From JANQGH01 sp039177555 (GTDB taxonomy: Bacteria > Pseudomonadota > Alphaproteobacteria > DSM-16000 > Inquilinaceae), in the NCBI GenBank assembly GCA_039177555.1, contig JBCDFV010000014.1, positions 29,195 through 93,194 on the forward strand: 64,000 nt of DNA. The letters run 5' to 3'. The position numbers were made by a program, and so were the translations under genes. A model generated the notes under the pieces. That model was not told the DNA's origin. It worked only from the letters and a program-made list of their open reading frames with translations, and ran no database searches. Below are positions 1-8,300 of this stretch, piece by piece. Each line of letters begins with the position of its first letter. The first letter of the stretch is position 1.

Positions 1-205
1 GTCCTCGCCGCACAAGGGGCAGGCCTGAGGGCCAAGATCAAGTCTTCGCGTCGAGCCGTCGGCGCAGCGCTGCTTGCGGCCGCCAAACCGCCGTTCCCTC
101 TGTCCGCGATTAACGCAAAATCGACATGCTTTGCGTGATGCTGGCTAACGCCGAAAGGCCCGACGGTCTGGACGGATACGACCTTATCATGACACCTAGC
201 GCTGA
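1..205. other. Left-edge sequence without a supported gene
   Basis: No convincing coding region is seen. One minus-strand frame reads towards the left edge and ends in a CPLCG zinc-ribbon-like string at about 1-18. After its upstream stop at about 145-147 it has no ATG, GTG or TTG, so it is not called. The promoter of the first plus-strand gene probably lies here, but no clear -35/-10 pair is visible. Confidence 0.4.
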
Positions 206-904
206 ATGCCGGGTCTATACGATATGAGTAACGACCGTACACAGGCGGAGCAATCCGCCTTGACCGAAATGGCAGGCCTCGCAATCAGGCTAAGCCGCCT
301 GGGCTATGTCTGCATTCCCCTTCGTGCGGGCGGCAAACATCTTGATCTTGCGGCGATGGGCGTCCAGCCGGTGCATCTGCAAAGCCGAAGCAAGCGGCTG
401 AAGGAACTCGCCTTCACCAGCGTCTTGTTTCAACTGGCGCTCAATCCACCGGGCGAGAGCACGATCGCGGCGTGGTTCTCCGGTCGGCAGATGAATATCG
501 GCTTGGCCTGCGGCGTCAATGGCTTGGTCGCAATCGACTTTGACAGGCCCGACCTTTACGCGGCCTGGCGACGACGGCACGCGGCGATAGTGGGCGCGAC
601 ACCCGTCTGCAAGAGCCCCGCCGGCTACCATGTTCTGGTGCGGCACGGCCTGCCCCTGGTATCGTCCAGCCTGCATTTCGGCTTCCGCCGTGCCGGCCAC
701 ATCAAGGCGTTGGGCGGCTATGTCGCCTGCGCACCCACGTCTTTGGCCCATGGCGGCGCCTATCGCTGGCTGCCGGGCCAGTCGCCGATCGACGTCGAGC
801 CCCAACGGGTCGAGAGCCTCGCGGACATGGGCCTGTACCCGGTCTCGCCCCTCAAACGTGCCTATGACGGCATGCTGGGCCGCGGATCGTTTAGGGATCA
901 TTAG
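206..904 (+). CDS. Stand-alone bifunctional DNA primase/polymerase (PrimPol) domain protein
   Basis: The 232-residue product matches the N-terminal Prim-Pol domain (PF09250 type) of archaeo-eukaryotic primases over about residues 20-215. The metal-binding pair is present as D111-F-D113 in AIDFDRPDL, and the nucleotide-binding histidine as H142 in SPAGYHVLV. The later GGYVACAPTS region followed by Y-R-W also fits the family. In plasmids and phages this domain is usually fused to a helicase; here it stands alone. ATG 206 or ATG 224 could be the start, and neither has a strong Shine-Dalgarno. The stop lies 2 nt before the GTG of the glycosyltransferase gene, so the two are probably co-transcribed. 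Primase or polymerase activity is inferred; the biological role is unknown. Confidence 0.75.
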   Translation: MPGLYDMSNDRTQAEQSALTEMAGLAIRLSRLGYVCIPLRAGGKHLDLAAMGVQPVHLQSRSKRLKELAFTSVLFQLALNPPGESTIAAWFSGRQMNIGLACGVNGLVAIDFDRPDLYAAWRRRHAAIVGATPVCKSPAGYHVLVRHGLPLVSSSLHFGFRRAGHIKALGGYVACAPTSLAHGGAYRWLPGQSPIDVEPQRVESLADMGLYPVSPLKRAYDGMLGRGSFRDH

Positions 905-906
905 GC

Positions 907-3060
907 GTGGCGCGGCGCGAGCCCGCGGTCTCGGTCATCATCCCGGCCCGCGATGCGGAAGCTTCGATCGGCGGCACCCTTCGCAGCCTAGCCGCGGATA
1001 CCGCCGTGATCGGCGAGGTCATTCTGGTCGATGACGCATCCCGGGACGATACGGTCGACCTGGCACGGGAAGCTGCGCGAACGCACGGCCTGCCGCTTTC
1101 GGTTCTACAGGTCGGCGTGTCAGGCGCAGGTGCCGCGCGAAACGCCGGTCTCGCCGCCGCGCGCTTTCCGTTCATCCACTTTCTCGATGCCGACGACCGA
1201 ATGGAACCGGGTGGCATCAGCGCACTGCATGAGGCGCTGGTCGCCGACCCGAATGCCGGTATCGCCATCGGCGCCAATCTCCGCCGCACCGAAGGCCGGC
1301 CGGACAAGCCGAAGTCGCCCGATGGCTATGGCGGCGACCGCCGCCGCAACGTCCATGACTATCTGCTGGGCCGGATGTGGCCGATCGCCATGGGCAGCGC
1401 CATGGTCCGTCGCGAGCATACAGACGGCATCCGGTTTCCCGAAGACGCGACGCTGGACGAGGACACCTGCTTTTGGGCCCAGCTTATGGCGCGGAACGGC
1501 GTCGCAATCGTTGAGCAGACCGCTCTGGTCTACGCGCTGAACGAAGCCCGGATGGCCAGGCGATACGCCGCAGCACCGAAACGGACTTTTCTGGGCGTGG
1601 CCCGGGCGCTGAGCCGGCTTGGCGAGGCGATCGACGATCGCGCGGCGTCGCAGTGGCGCAAGGCTTGGGTCGCGCTGCGCATTGCGCGGCAGTTGATCTA
1701 CGAACGCCGGTTCGACGAGGCGCGCTTCATGCTACGGGCCGTCGCCGCCCATCCCGCGTTTGCCCAGAGCCGCCGGCTGGCACGCTATCGGGTCGAGATC
1801 GCGCTGGGATCGCTCCGCACCCCGGCCCGGCGGCCACGATCCGTTCCGATTTCGCCAGCAGGTACGTTTCGCACCCTCGTGCTCACGATCGATGCCGCAT
1901 GGCCCCCGGTTTCCGGCGCCGATCTGCGGAACGTTCAAAACGCCCTGGCCGCATTGGCGCACGGTCCGGTTCTCCTGGCCTCCGTCAGGCCTCTCATCAG
2001 TGCAGCACCGACACCGCCGGGTTTGGAAGTTGCTTCCGCGGCCAAGCAGGGCGCCGACATTTGGGCGTCGATCGCCGAAGCGGCAGATGGTGTCGGCCAG
2101 CGGGTGCGCGAGTTCCGGCCTGATGCAGTCATCGTCGAAGGGGTCAGTCTTTCCGCCCTGATGCCGCAACTGTACGCTCTGGCGCCGGTCGTAATTCTCG
2201 ATATGCACAATGTCGAATCGCATTTGAGCGCGCAGGTCGCCAGGGTCGCGCCTCGCAGAAGCCTGAAGGGACTGCTTGGGTTGCACGAACGCGCCATCAG
2301 GCGGCGAGAACGGCGGGCGCTGCGCCACGCCGACCGTGTCTGGGTCTGTTCCGAGGCGGACGCGAGCCGGCTCTACAGATCGCACCATCCCTCGCTGCCG
2401 ATCGATGTCGTGCCGAACGGTGTACCGCGCCTCGACTCCGTCCCCAGATACCTGCCGGCGATCGACGGCCAAGCCGGCGGCCCGACCATTCTATTTCTCG
2501 GGCATCTCGGCTATCGCCCGAACGTGGTGGCCGCGCGTCGGCTGGCGCTTGGCATCGCTCCGATCGTGCGCGCCTCCCTGCCGTCCGCCCAGCTTGTCCT
2601 GGCGGGGCGGTCACCGCATCGGAGGATCACCGAACTCGCCGATACGGCTGGCATCCGCCTGATTGCCGACCCACCCGACGTGGCCGCGCTTCTCGGCGAA
2701 GCCGACATCGTCGCGGTGCCGCTTGACGCCGGCGGCGGCACCCGGCTGAAGATCCTGGAGGCCATGGCCTGGGGTCTGCCCGTCGTCGCGAGCCCGATCG
2801 CGGTGGACGGCCTGGCACTGGACGCGGATATCGACTTCGTTTCAGCCCTGTCCGACGCCGATTTTGCCCGCGAGATCATCGCGCTCTGGTCGGATCGCGA
2901 GCGGTTCAAGGCGCTGCGACGCCAGGCCCACGAGACGGTCATGCACCGCTTTGGCACGCGGGCCGTCGAAAGGGCGGTTCGGCAGGGCCTGGGGCTGCTT
3001 CCCCAACCGCCGGTCCCTCAAACCGGGACCGAAGACGCGATCGGATCGGACCCCGGATGA
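907..3060 (+). CDS. Two-domain glycosyltransferase, GT2 fused to GT4
   Basis: The 717-residue cytoplasmic protein carries two glycosyltransferase modules. Residues about 5-230 are a GT-A family 2 domain (VSVIIPARDAEASIGG start, VDDASRD, and the FLDADD metal/nucleotide-sugar site near residue 95). Residues about 315-690 are a GT-B family 4 domain (ILFLGHLGYRPNV, then GGTRLKILEAMAWGLPVV, the acidic-residue loop that binds the sugar nucleotide). The start is GTG 907, 2 nt after the PrimPol stop. The stop overlaps the next start as ATGA. Dual-domain enzymes of this sort add two sugars in extracellular polysaccharide or glycan synthesis; the acceptor cannot be read from sequence. Confidence 0.85.
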   Translation: MARREPAVSVIIPARDAEASIGGTLRSLAADTAVIGEVILVDDASRDDTVDLAREAARTHGLPLSVLQVGVSGAGAARNAGLAAARFPFIHFLDADDRMEPGGISALHEALVADPNAGIAIGANLRRTEGRPDKPKSPDGYGGDRRRNVHDYLLGRMWPIAMGSAMVRREHTDGIRFPEDATLDEDTCFWAQLMARNGVAIVEQTALVYALNEARMARRYAAAPKRTFLGVARALSRLGEAIDDRAASQWRKAWVALRIARQLIYERRFDEARFMLRAVAAHPAFAQSRRLARYRVEIALGSLRTPARRPRSVPISPAGTFRTLVLTIDAAWPPVSGADLRNVQNALAALAHGPVLLASVRPLISAAPTPPGLEVASAAKQGADIWASIAEAADGVGQRVREFRPDAVIVEGVSLSALMPQLYALAPVVILDMHNVESHLSAQVARVAPRRSLKGLLGLHERAIRRRERRALRHADRVWVCSEADASRLYRSHHPSLPIDVVPNGVPRLDSVPRYLPAIDGQAGGPTILFLGHLGYRPNVVAARRLALGIAPIVRASLPSAQLVLAGRSPHRRITELADTAGIRLIADPPDVAALLGEADIVAVPLDAGGGTRLKILEAMAWGLPVVASPIAVDGLALDADIDFVSALSDADFAREIIALWSDRERFKALRRQAHETVMHRFGTRAVERAVRQGLGLLPQPPVPQTGTEDAIGSDPG

Positions 3061-4637
3061 TCCCCGCCCTGTTGCACCAGACCTGGAAAACAGACCGTAT
3101 CCCCGAACGGTTTCACGCTTACGGGCAAAGCTGGGCGCGGCACAACCCGCGACTAGAACGCAGGCTCTGGACCGACCGCATGCTGCTGGAGTTCGTTGCC
3201 GAACATTACCCGTCTTTGTTGCCGACCTATTGCGGCTACCAAAACGGCGTCATGCGTGCGGACGCAGCGCGCTACATGTTGCTGCACCATTTTGGCGGCA
3301 TCTACGCCGATATCGACTGTGAATGCGTGGCCCCGCTCGACCCGCTCTTGGCCGAGGATCGCGTTGTTCTCTGCCGCGAACCGGACCTGCATGCCAAGGA
3401 TCACGATGCGGCCCGTCACCTGCCCTATCTGTTATTCAACGGCGCCATGGCGAGCCCGCCGGGGCATCCGTTTTGGCGCGCCGTGCTCGACCTATTGCCG
3501 CGCCTGGCCGACAACAAGTCGGTGTTGGACGCCACCGGCCCCTGCCTGCTGACATCCGCCCAGCTTGCCTACCCCAGGCAGTCTGACCTTGCGGTCCACT
3601 CACCATCGCTGTTCTGTCCGCTGGATCGCGACGGCAAGGCCGAGGTGCGGGATCGCAACCAGCCGCCGGACCCGACCTACATGGTCCATCACTGGGCCGG
3701 CACCTGGTACAAGGTCGGCGACGGGCTGTCGCTTTGGCGCAGGCTTCGCCGCCGCTTCTACAAGCTGCGCCACATGGCAACCCGGGGGCCGGTCTTGCGG
3801 TACGACCAGGCGCTGGCCGCCATCGACCCCGCGAGCCTGACGCGACCGCCGCCAAGCGGCGACGCCGTAGCGATCCTGGTGCCGCTGCGGGACGCTGCTG
3901 ACCTGATCCAGCCCTTTTTGGATACGCTGGACGGGCTCGACTATCCGAAGGACCGGATAAAGCTCGTCTTTTGCGAAGGGGACAGCCGCGACGACAGTTG
4001 GCAGCGGCTGCGGCAGGCCGTTGCGCCCTTGGAGGGTCGATATCGGGGCATCACGCTGCTGCAAAAGCCGCTTGGAAACAGAATCGGCCGAGACCGGCGC
4101 ACGGCCCGCAATGTGCAGCGCGCCCGGCGCGGTGGGCTGGCCAAGGTGCGCAACCATCTGATCCGCCAGGGCCTGGACGAGACAGATGACTGGGCCCTTT
4201 GGCTGGATATCGATGTCTGGCGCTTTCCGCCCGACGTCCTGAACGCGCTGATTACCAGCGGCCGGCGCATCGTCACGCCCAACTGCGTGACCCGGCCCGG
4301 CGGGCCAAGCTTCGACATGAACAGCTTCGTATCCCTGCCTTTCATGGAGGACGACCGCTACTGGAAGGCGCACAAACATGGCCTGTTCCAGCCCAACCGC
4401 TACTACGCCGAACGGCTCTATCTCAGCGATCTTCGCCACCGGCCGCTGGTCAACCTGCACGGCGTGGGCGGCACCATGCTGCTGGTCGATGCCAACCTGC
4501 ATCGCGGGGGCCTTCAGTTTCCGGAGCGGCCCTACCGCAACCTGATAGAGACCGAGGCTTTCGGTGTGCTGGCCCGCGATCTCGGCGTCGTTCCGGCCGG
4601 ACTGCCGCAGGTCGAAATCCTGCACGTGCCCTGGTAG
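3057..4637 (+). CDS. Fused GT32 (Och1-like) and Anp1/GT62-like glycosyltransferase
   Basis: The 526-residue protein joins two GT-A modules. Residues about 1-240 resemble the GT32 DXD family (start IPALLHQTWKTDRIPE, then R-A-D-A-A-R-Y, and YADID with D85 and D87). Residues about 265-526 resemble Anp1/Mnn9 mannosyltransferases (GT62): VFCEGDSRDDSW, then RGGLAKVRNHLI, then WLDIDVW with D384 and D386, then IVTPNCV and FDMNSF. Both families are best known from fungal Golgi mannan synthesis (Och1, Mnn9/Anp1). There is no signal peptide or membrane helix. The start overlaps the upstream glycosyltransferase by ATGA, implying translational coupling. A mannosyl or similar activity in surface glycan assembly is inferred. 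Confidence 0.8.
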   Translation: MIPALLHQTWKTDRIPERFHAYGQSWARHNPRLERRLWTDRMLLEFVAEHYPSLLPTYCGYQNGVMRADAARYMLLHHFGGIYADIDCECVAPLDPLLAEDRVVLCREPDLHAKDHDAARHLPYLLFNGAMASPPGHPFWRAVLDLLPRLADNKSVLDATGPCLLTSAQLAYPRQSDLAVHSPSLFCPLDRDGKAEVRDRNQPPDPTYMVHHWAGTWYKVGDGLSLWRRLRRRFYKLRHMATRGPVLRYDQALAAIDPASLTRPPPSGDAVAILVPLRDAADLIQPFLDTLDGLDYPKDRIKLVFCEGDSRDDSWQRLRQAVAPLEGRYRGITLLQKPLGNRIGRDRRTARNVQRARRGGLAKVRNHLIRQGLDETDDWALWLDIDVWRFPPDVLNALITSGRRIVTPNCVTRPGGPSFDMNSFVSLPFMEDDRYWKAHKHGLFQPNRYYAERLYLSDLRHRPLVNLHGVGGTMLLVDANLHRGGLQFPERPYRNLIETEAFGVLARDLGVVPAGLPQVEILHVPW

Positions 4638-4691
4638 CGGCCGCCGCGCCGCCGGCCACTAATGTGACGAGGCGTAGTACTCGGACACCTG

Positions 4692-4708
4692 CGCCGCCGA
4701 AGGCGGCG
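4692..4708 (+). terminator. GC-rich hairpin after the glycosyltransferase cluster
   Basis: A perfect 7-bp stem CGCCGCC / GGCGGCG with a GAA loop lies 55 nt after the glycosyltransferase stop. No T-run follows directly (a short TTTT is at about 4731), so it is a possible rather than typical intrinsic terminator. Confidence 0.35.
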
Positions 4709-4836
4709 ACACTGCCGGCGGTTTTGACAACCGTCAACGCCGGCCCTGGCGCAGCCCTTTGTCGCAACTGTTGCCGACAGTGCAGCGATCGCGCACACTT
4801 CCGGCTTCCCAAAGCCCCACCCGGAGACCGCGCAAC

Positions 4837-5781
4837 ATGCCCAACCGTTTGTCCATCACCGCCCTTGCCGTCGCCCTTCTAGCGGTTCCGGGCCTTGCCG
4901 CGGCACAGGGCAGTCCGGCACTCGACGCGGCGCGGCAGGAACTTGCGTCGGCTGCGACCGGTTCCTATGACGAGAACATCGTGGTTTTCGCGGTGGAGGG
5001 GGAGAATGTCGTCGGTACGCTGGCGATGCCGGAGACGGATGCGCCGCCGCCGGTGGCCTTGCTGCTGCACGGGTTTTCGGGCAATCGCGACGAACTGCCG
5101 GTGACCGACACGGAAGAAGGCGTGTTCCAGCGCACCGCCCGCCTATTGGCCGAACGCGGCATCGCCAGCCTGCGCATCGATTTCCGCGGCTCCGGCGACA
5201 GCGACGGCGCCTGGGAGGATACGACGTTCACCCGCCAGATCACCGACGCCATGGCCGCCATCGACCTGTTGGCCGAACACGAGTCCGTCGACAGCGACCG
5301 CATCGGCCTGGTGGGCTGGAGCCAGGGCGGGTTGGTCGCCGCCGCGGCGGCCCAGCACCCGTCGGTCGCCTCCACCGTGTTGTGGGCGCCGGCCGCGACG
5401 CCGGCTGCCAACTTCACCTTCCTGCTCGGCCCCGAAGCGGTTGCCGAGGGCCTGGCGGCGGGCGACGAGATCGTCATGGCCGAACTGCCCTGGGGCGCCA
5501 CCACCAGCCTGCGCGGTAGCTTTTTCGAGGAACTGTTCGTGGTCAACCCGGTCGCCGAGATCGCGGCCTATGACGGGCCGCTTCTGGTCATCGTCGGGTC
5601 CCGCGACGACGTGGTCTTCCCCCAGCCCCAATCCGGCGCCCTGTTCCTCCGCTACCATGACGGCCCGGAAGAACTCCTCCTGCTCGACACCGACCATGTC
5701 TGGGACGCCTTCTCAGGCCCCGACATGGTCGACCAGATGGCGTTCTGGACCGGGGCGTGGTTGGGCATGACGATGGACTAA
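4837..5781 (+). CDS. Exported alpha/beta hydrolase
   Basis: The 314-residue protein begins with a Sec signal peptide (MPNRLSITALAVALLAVPG, cleavage near AAAQ-G). The hydrolase fold follows: oxyanion region LLLHGFSGNRDE, nucleophile elbow GWSQGG, acid in VGSRDD, and catalytic His in DTDHVWD. It is probably a periplasmic serine esterase or dienelactone-hydrolase-like enzyme with unknown substrate. ATG 4837 is chosen because it gives a clean signal peptide; the frame stays open upstream to 4759 but those residues look non-coding. It stands alone between the glycosyltransferase cluster and the HAD gene. Confidence 0.8.
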   Translation: MPNRLSITALAVALLAVPGLAAAQGSPALDAARQELASAATGSYDENIVVFAVEGENVVGTLAMPETDAPPPVALLLHGFSGNRDELPVTDTEEGVFQRTARLLAERGIASLRIDFRGSGDSDGAWEDTTFTRQITDAMAAIDLLAEHESVDSDRIGLVGWSQGGLVAAAAAQHPSVASTVLWAPAATPAANFTFLLGPEAVAEGLAAGDEIVMAELPWGATTSLRGSFFEELFVVNPVAEIAAYDGPLLVIVGSRDDVVFPQPQSGALFLRYHDGPEELLLLDTDHVWDAFSGPDMVDQMAFWTGAWLGMTMD

Positions 5782-5904
5782 GGGCGCCGACTCGACCAGG
5801 CCGCGTGGTCGCATCGGCGCGGCGCCCCCTTTTAGTATAACTTCTTTGCGTGTAATGATGATTCTAGTCTACTTATTCGATGTACCACCAAGCTAAAGGT
5901 CATT

Positions 5905-6744
5905 GTGGTCGTGACTGATCTCAAGAGAACGGCGCTTGTCTACGACTTTGACGGAACACTGGCACGAGGAAACCTCCAAGAGCATAGCTTCATTCCCGAA
6001 TTGCAGATCTCGCACGCCGACTTCTGGGCCGAAGTCAAAGCTAGAACGAAAGACAAAGATGCAGACGAGATACTTGTCTACATGCATCTGATGCTTGAGA
6101 AGGCGCGTGATAGAGGCACGCCAATTACAGCAGAAGAACTAAAGCGCCACGGCGAGCAGGCGCAGCTTTTTCCGGGCTTGTCAGGGAATGCCTGGTTCAA
6201 ACGAATAGATCAGCACGCTGAAACTGTCGGCCTTGCACTGGAACACTACATAGTCTCTTCGGGTGTCTACGAAATGATACTTGGCTGCCCTATTCACCGG
6301 GCATTCCGTAAAATTTTTGCTTCGAAGTTCATTTATGAGAACGGAATGGCTTCCTGGCCGGGTGTTGGAATCAACTACACAACCAAGACTCAATACCTGT
6401 TTCGTATCAACAAAGGTATTGACAATCACTGGGACAACGACCGCATCAACAGTTACGTCCCCCAAAGCGAACGCCCCATTCCCTTCAACCGAATGGTCTT
6501 TTTTGGCGACGGGGATACTGATATTCCCGCAATGAAAATGCTCACCTACCAAGGGGGGCATGCAGTTGCCGTTTACGACCCATCTCGCTCAGCTAGCGAC
6601 CTTTCAAAGATCCACCGACTGATCTCTGACGGACGGGTCGAGTTTGTCGCGCCGGCCGACTACGAAGAAAAGTCGCAGCTTGACATCATCGTTAAGGGGA
6701 TTCTGGGTCGAATAGCTCGAGTTGCCAACTCTGAGCTCAATTAA
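5905..6744 (+). CDS. HAD-superfamily phosphatase-like protein, probably acquired
   Basis: The 279-residue protein has the haloacid dehalogenase motifs: motif I VYDFDGTLA near residue 13, motif II serine in YIVSSGVYE, the lysine of FASKFIYENG, and motif IV GDGDTDIPAMK. This fits a phosphoserine-phosphatase-type hydrolase; the substrate is unknown. The start is GTG 5905 behind AAAGG, or GTG 5911. Base composition differs sharply from its neighbours: two counted 60-nt lines inside the gene have 43-48% G+C against 73% in a line of the preceding gene, and codons such as AAA, ACA and ATA are common. This suggests horizontal acquisition. It is not obviously in an operon. Confidence 0.75.
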   Translation: MVVTDLKRTALVYDFDGTLARGNLQEHSFIPELQISHADFWAEVKARTKDKDADEILVYMHLMLEKARDRGTPITAEELKRHGEQAQLFPGLSGNAWFKRIDQHAETVGLALEHYIVSSGVYEMILGCPIHRAFRKIFASKFIYENGMASWPGVGINYTTKTQYLFRINKGIDNHWDNDRINSYVPQSERPIPFNRMVFFGDGDTDIPAMKMLTYQGGHAVAVYDPSRSASDLSKIHRLISDGRVEFVAPADYEEKSQLDIIVKGILGRIARVANSELN

Positions 6745-6875
6745 TCATCAGAGTCGGCGAGAGAGACCTATCGACTTCCCGCCGTCACTTAAGGATAGCC
6801 GGATCGGCATAACTCTCAGGTACTAGGCGCAGCTTGTTCCCGCGACCTATCGAACACGGCCATTCAGACTGGTGA

Positions 6876-8018
6876 TCAAATGCCGTCACCCTCCCGCATC
6901 TGCTTCGCCGCCAGGGCGTAGCCGCCGGCCGCCCCGTCGACGAAATGCATGTGGTTTGAGGTCGTCGCCGAGGGCACGACGCAGGTCATCAGGGCGCTGT
7001 CCTGCATGTGCAGGCCATAGCGCAGCACACTCTCGCGCTTGGCGGCGTCCAGGATGTCCCGCAGTTTTGCGATCGTTTCGGCGGAACAGTCCACCGTCAT
7101 CATCAGCCCGTCGTCGAACTTGCGGTAGTCTGTATTGGCGGCGATTTCTCGGCGGTATCGGTTCGGATCGAAGCGGCCGATGCGCAGGCCGAGCTTGAAG
7201 ACAAGCCAACTGATGGCGTTGATCAATCGCAGGTTAAGTCGGCGGCGGAACAGGGACTGGCCGCGTCGGGCGACCCGAGACTGCAGTGTAGCCGCCCCCG
7301 TCGGCCAGCCGACATCCGGGCCTTGCACGGGCACCGGGTTCAGGGAGCCTGTGCTTTCCAGCAAAACAACGACGTCCGCGACGATCGCGGCGAAGCGTTC
7401 GCGGTCGGCGTCGGGCAGAGGCTTCACGATCAACGATGCGATCTTGCCGCGCCGAGCGTTGATCGGGCCCCATTGGCAGGACAGGCCGGTCAAATCCGGC
7501 TCCTGCTCCGTCCCCGCCGGCGGGCTTTGGATAGCGCCGTCCTTCAACCGCCGCTCCACCCATCCTAAGCCACCGCCGGTGAACATGGCGTAGCGCACAT
7601 CGTCGGAGGCGGACCAGAAGGCCACGGACACGTCGAGACCCGCGGCACGCACCTCATCGACCGCAACCATGCCGACCCGCAGGCGCAGACCGAGGTCACG
7701 TTCCGTCCAGAAAGCGACACGACGCAACGCCTCGGCGGCGATATCGGCCTCCTCCGGCGGTACCGCGAAATGCGCCCCGTCCCCACCGAATGCGAACACG
7801 GGCAAAGCACCGCGTAGCGCATTCGACACCGCGCTGATCGTCGCGGCGCCGGCCAGGTTGACAGCCTTATAGTGCCCATCCTCGATCGCGCCGGTCGAGT
7901 TCACGACATCGGAAACGCCGACACGCCAGTTGCCCGGCAATGGGGCGTAGTTGGACGGATCGGCCACTTGGGCGAAGTCCTGCAAAACCGGAACCGTGTC
8001 CAGCCAACCGTCGCCCAC
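6876..8018 (-). CDS. DUF3095 family protein
   Basis: The product matches DUF3095: NYAPLPGNWRVGVSDVVNST near the start, then the H-Y-K-A-V-N-L-A-G-A string, the FGGDGAHFAVPP block, and a C-terminal half ending in HMHFVDGAAGGYALAA. The N-terminal D-V-V-x-S-T and GGDG blocks recall the metal sites of class III nucleotide cyclases, so a cyclase-related fold is possible, but no activity is known. The start is uncertain: there is no ATG. GTG 8018 follows a GAAGG at good distance and is chosen; TTG 8042 is the alternative. Nothing nearby explains its role. Confidence 0.7.
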   Translation of the reverse strand: MGDGWLDTVPVLQDFAQVADPSNYAPLPGNWRVGVSDVVNSTGAIEDGHYKAVNLAGAATISAVSNALRGALPVFAFGGDGAHFAVPPEEADIAAEALRRVAFWTERDLGLRLRVGMVAVDEVRAAGLDVSVAFWSASDDVRYAMFTGGGLGWVERRLKDGAIQSPPAGTEQEPDLTGLSCQWGPINARRGKIASLIVKPLPDADRERFAAIVADVVVLLESTGSLNPVPVQGPDVGWPTGAATLQSRVARRGQSLFRRRLNLRLINAISWLVFKLGLRIGRFDPNRYRREIAANTDYRKFDDGLMMTVDCSAETIAKLRDILDAAKRESVLRYGLHMQDSALMTCVVPSATTSNHMHFVDGAAGGYALAAKQMREGDGI

Positions 8019-8300
8019 GGCTTGTCGCCTTCGGTCCAGCAAATCGATCAGCCGGGGCAGATCACGTCGGAAGTGAGGTCACGCATTCCGGCATCGCGGG
8101 TGTTCGGAGGGGGACGGCACGATGCAACGGTTGGCTCCTCATGGTCAGGCGGCACTCGACTGGGCAGATCACAAACTATCATAGCGAACTGCGATCGTTC
8201 GGCACTTTTCCAACCCCAAGGTTGAGACTGCGTCCGCAATGTGCGGCGACCAAGTCTGGATTTCGCACAGACGGCGGGCGGTCTAACCCTCGCGCGCGCC

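Noticed and set aside
1..147. Minus-strand frame ending in a CPLCG zinc-ribbon-like string at the left edge
   Set aside because: After the upstream stop there is no ATG, GTG or TTG before the cysteines, and the rest of the frame resembles no family.
290..901. Long minus-strand open frame opposite the PrimPol gene
   Set aside because: It has no recognisable domain and is the expected high-GC shadow of a gene with clear catalytic motifs.
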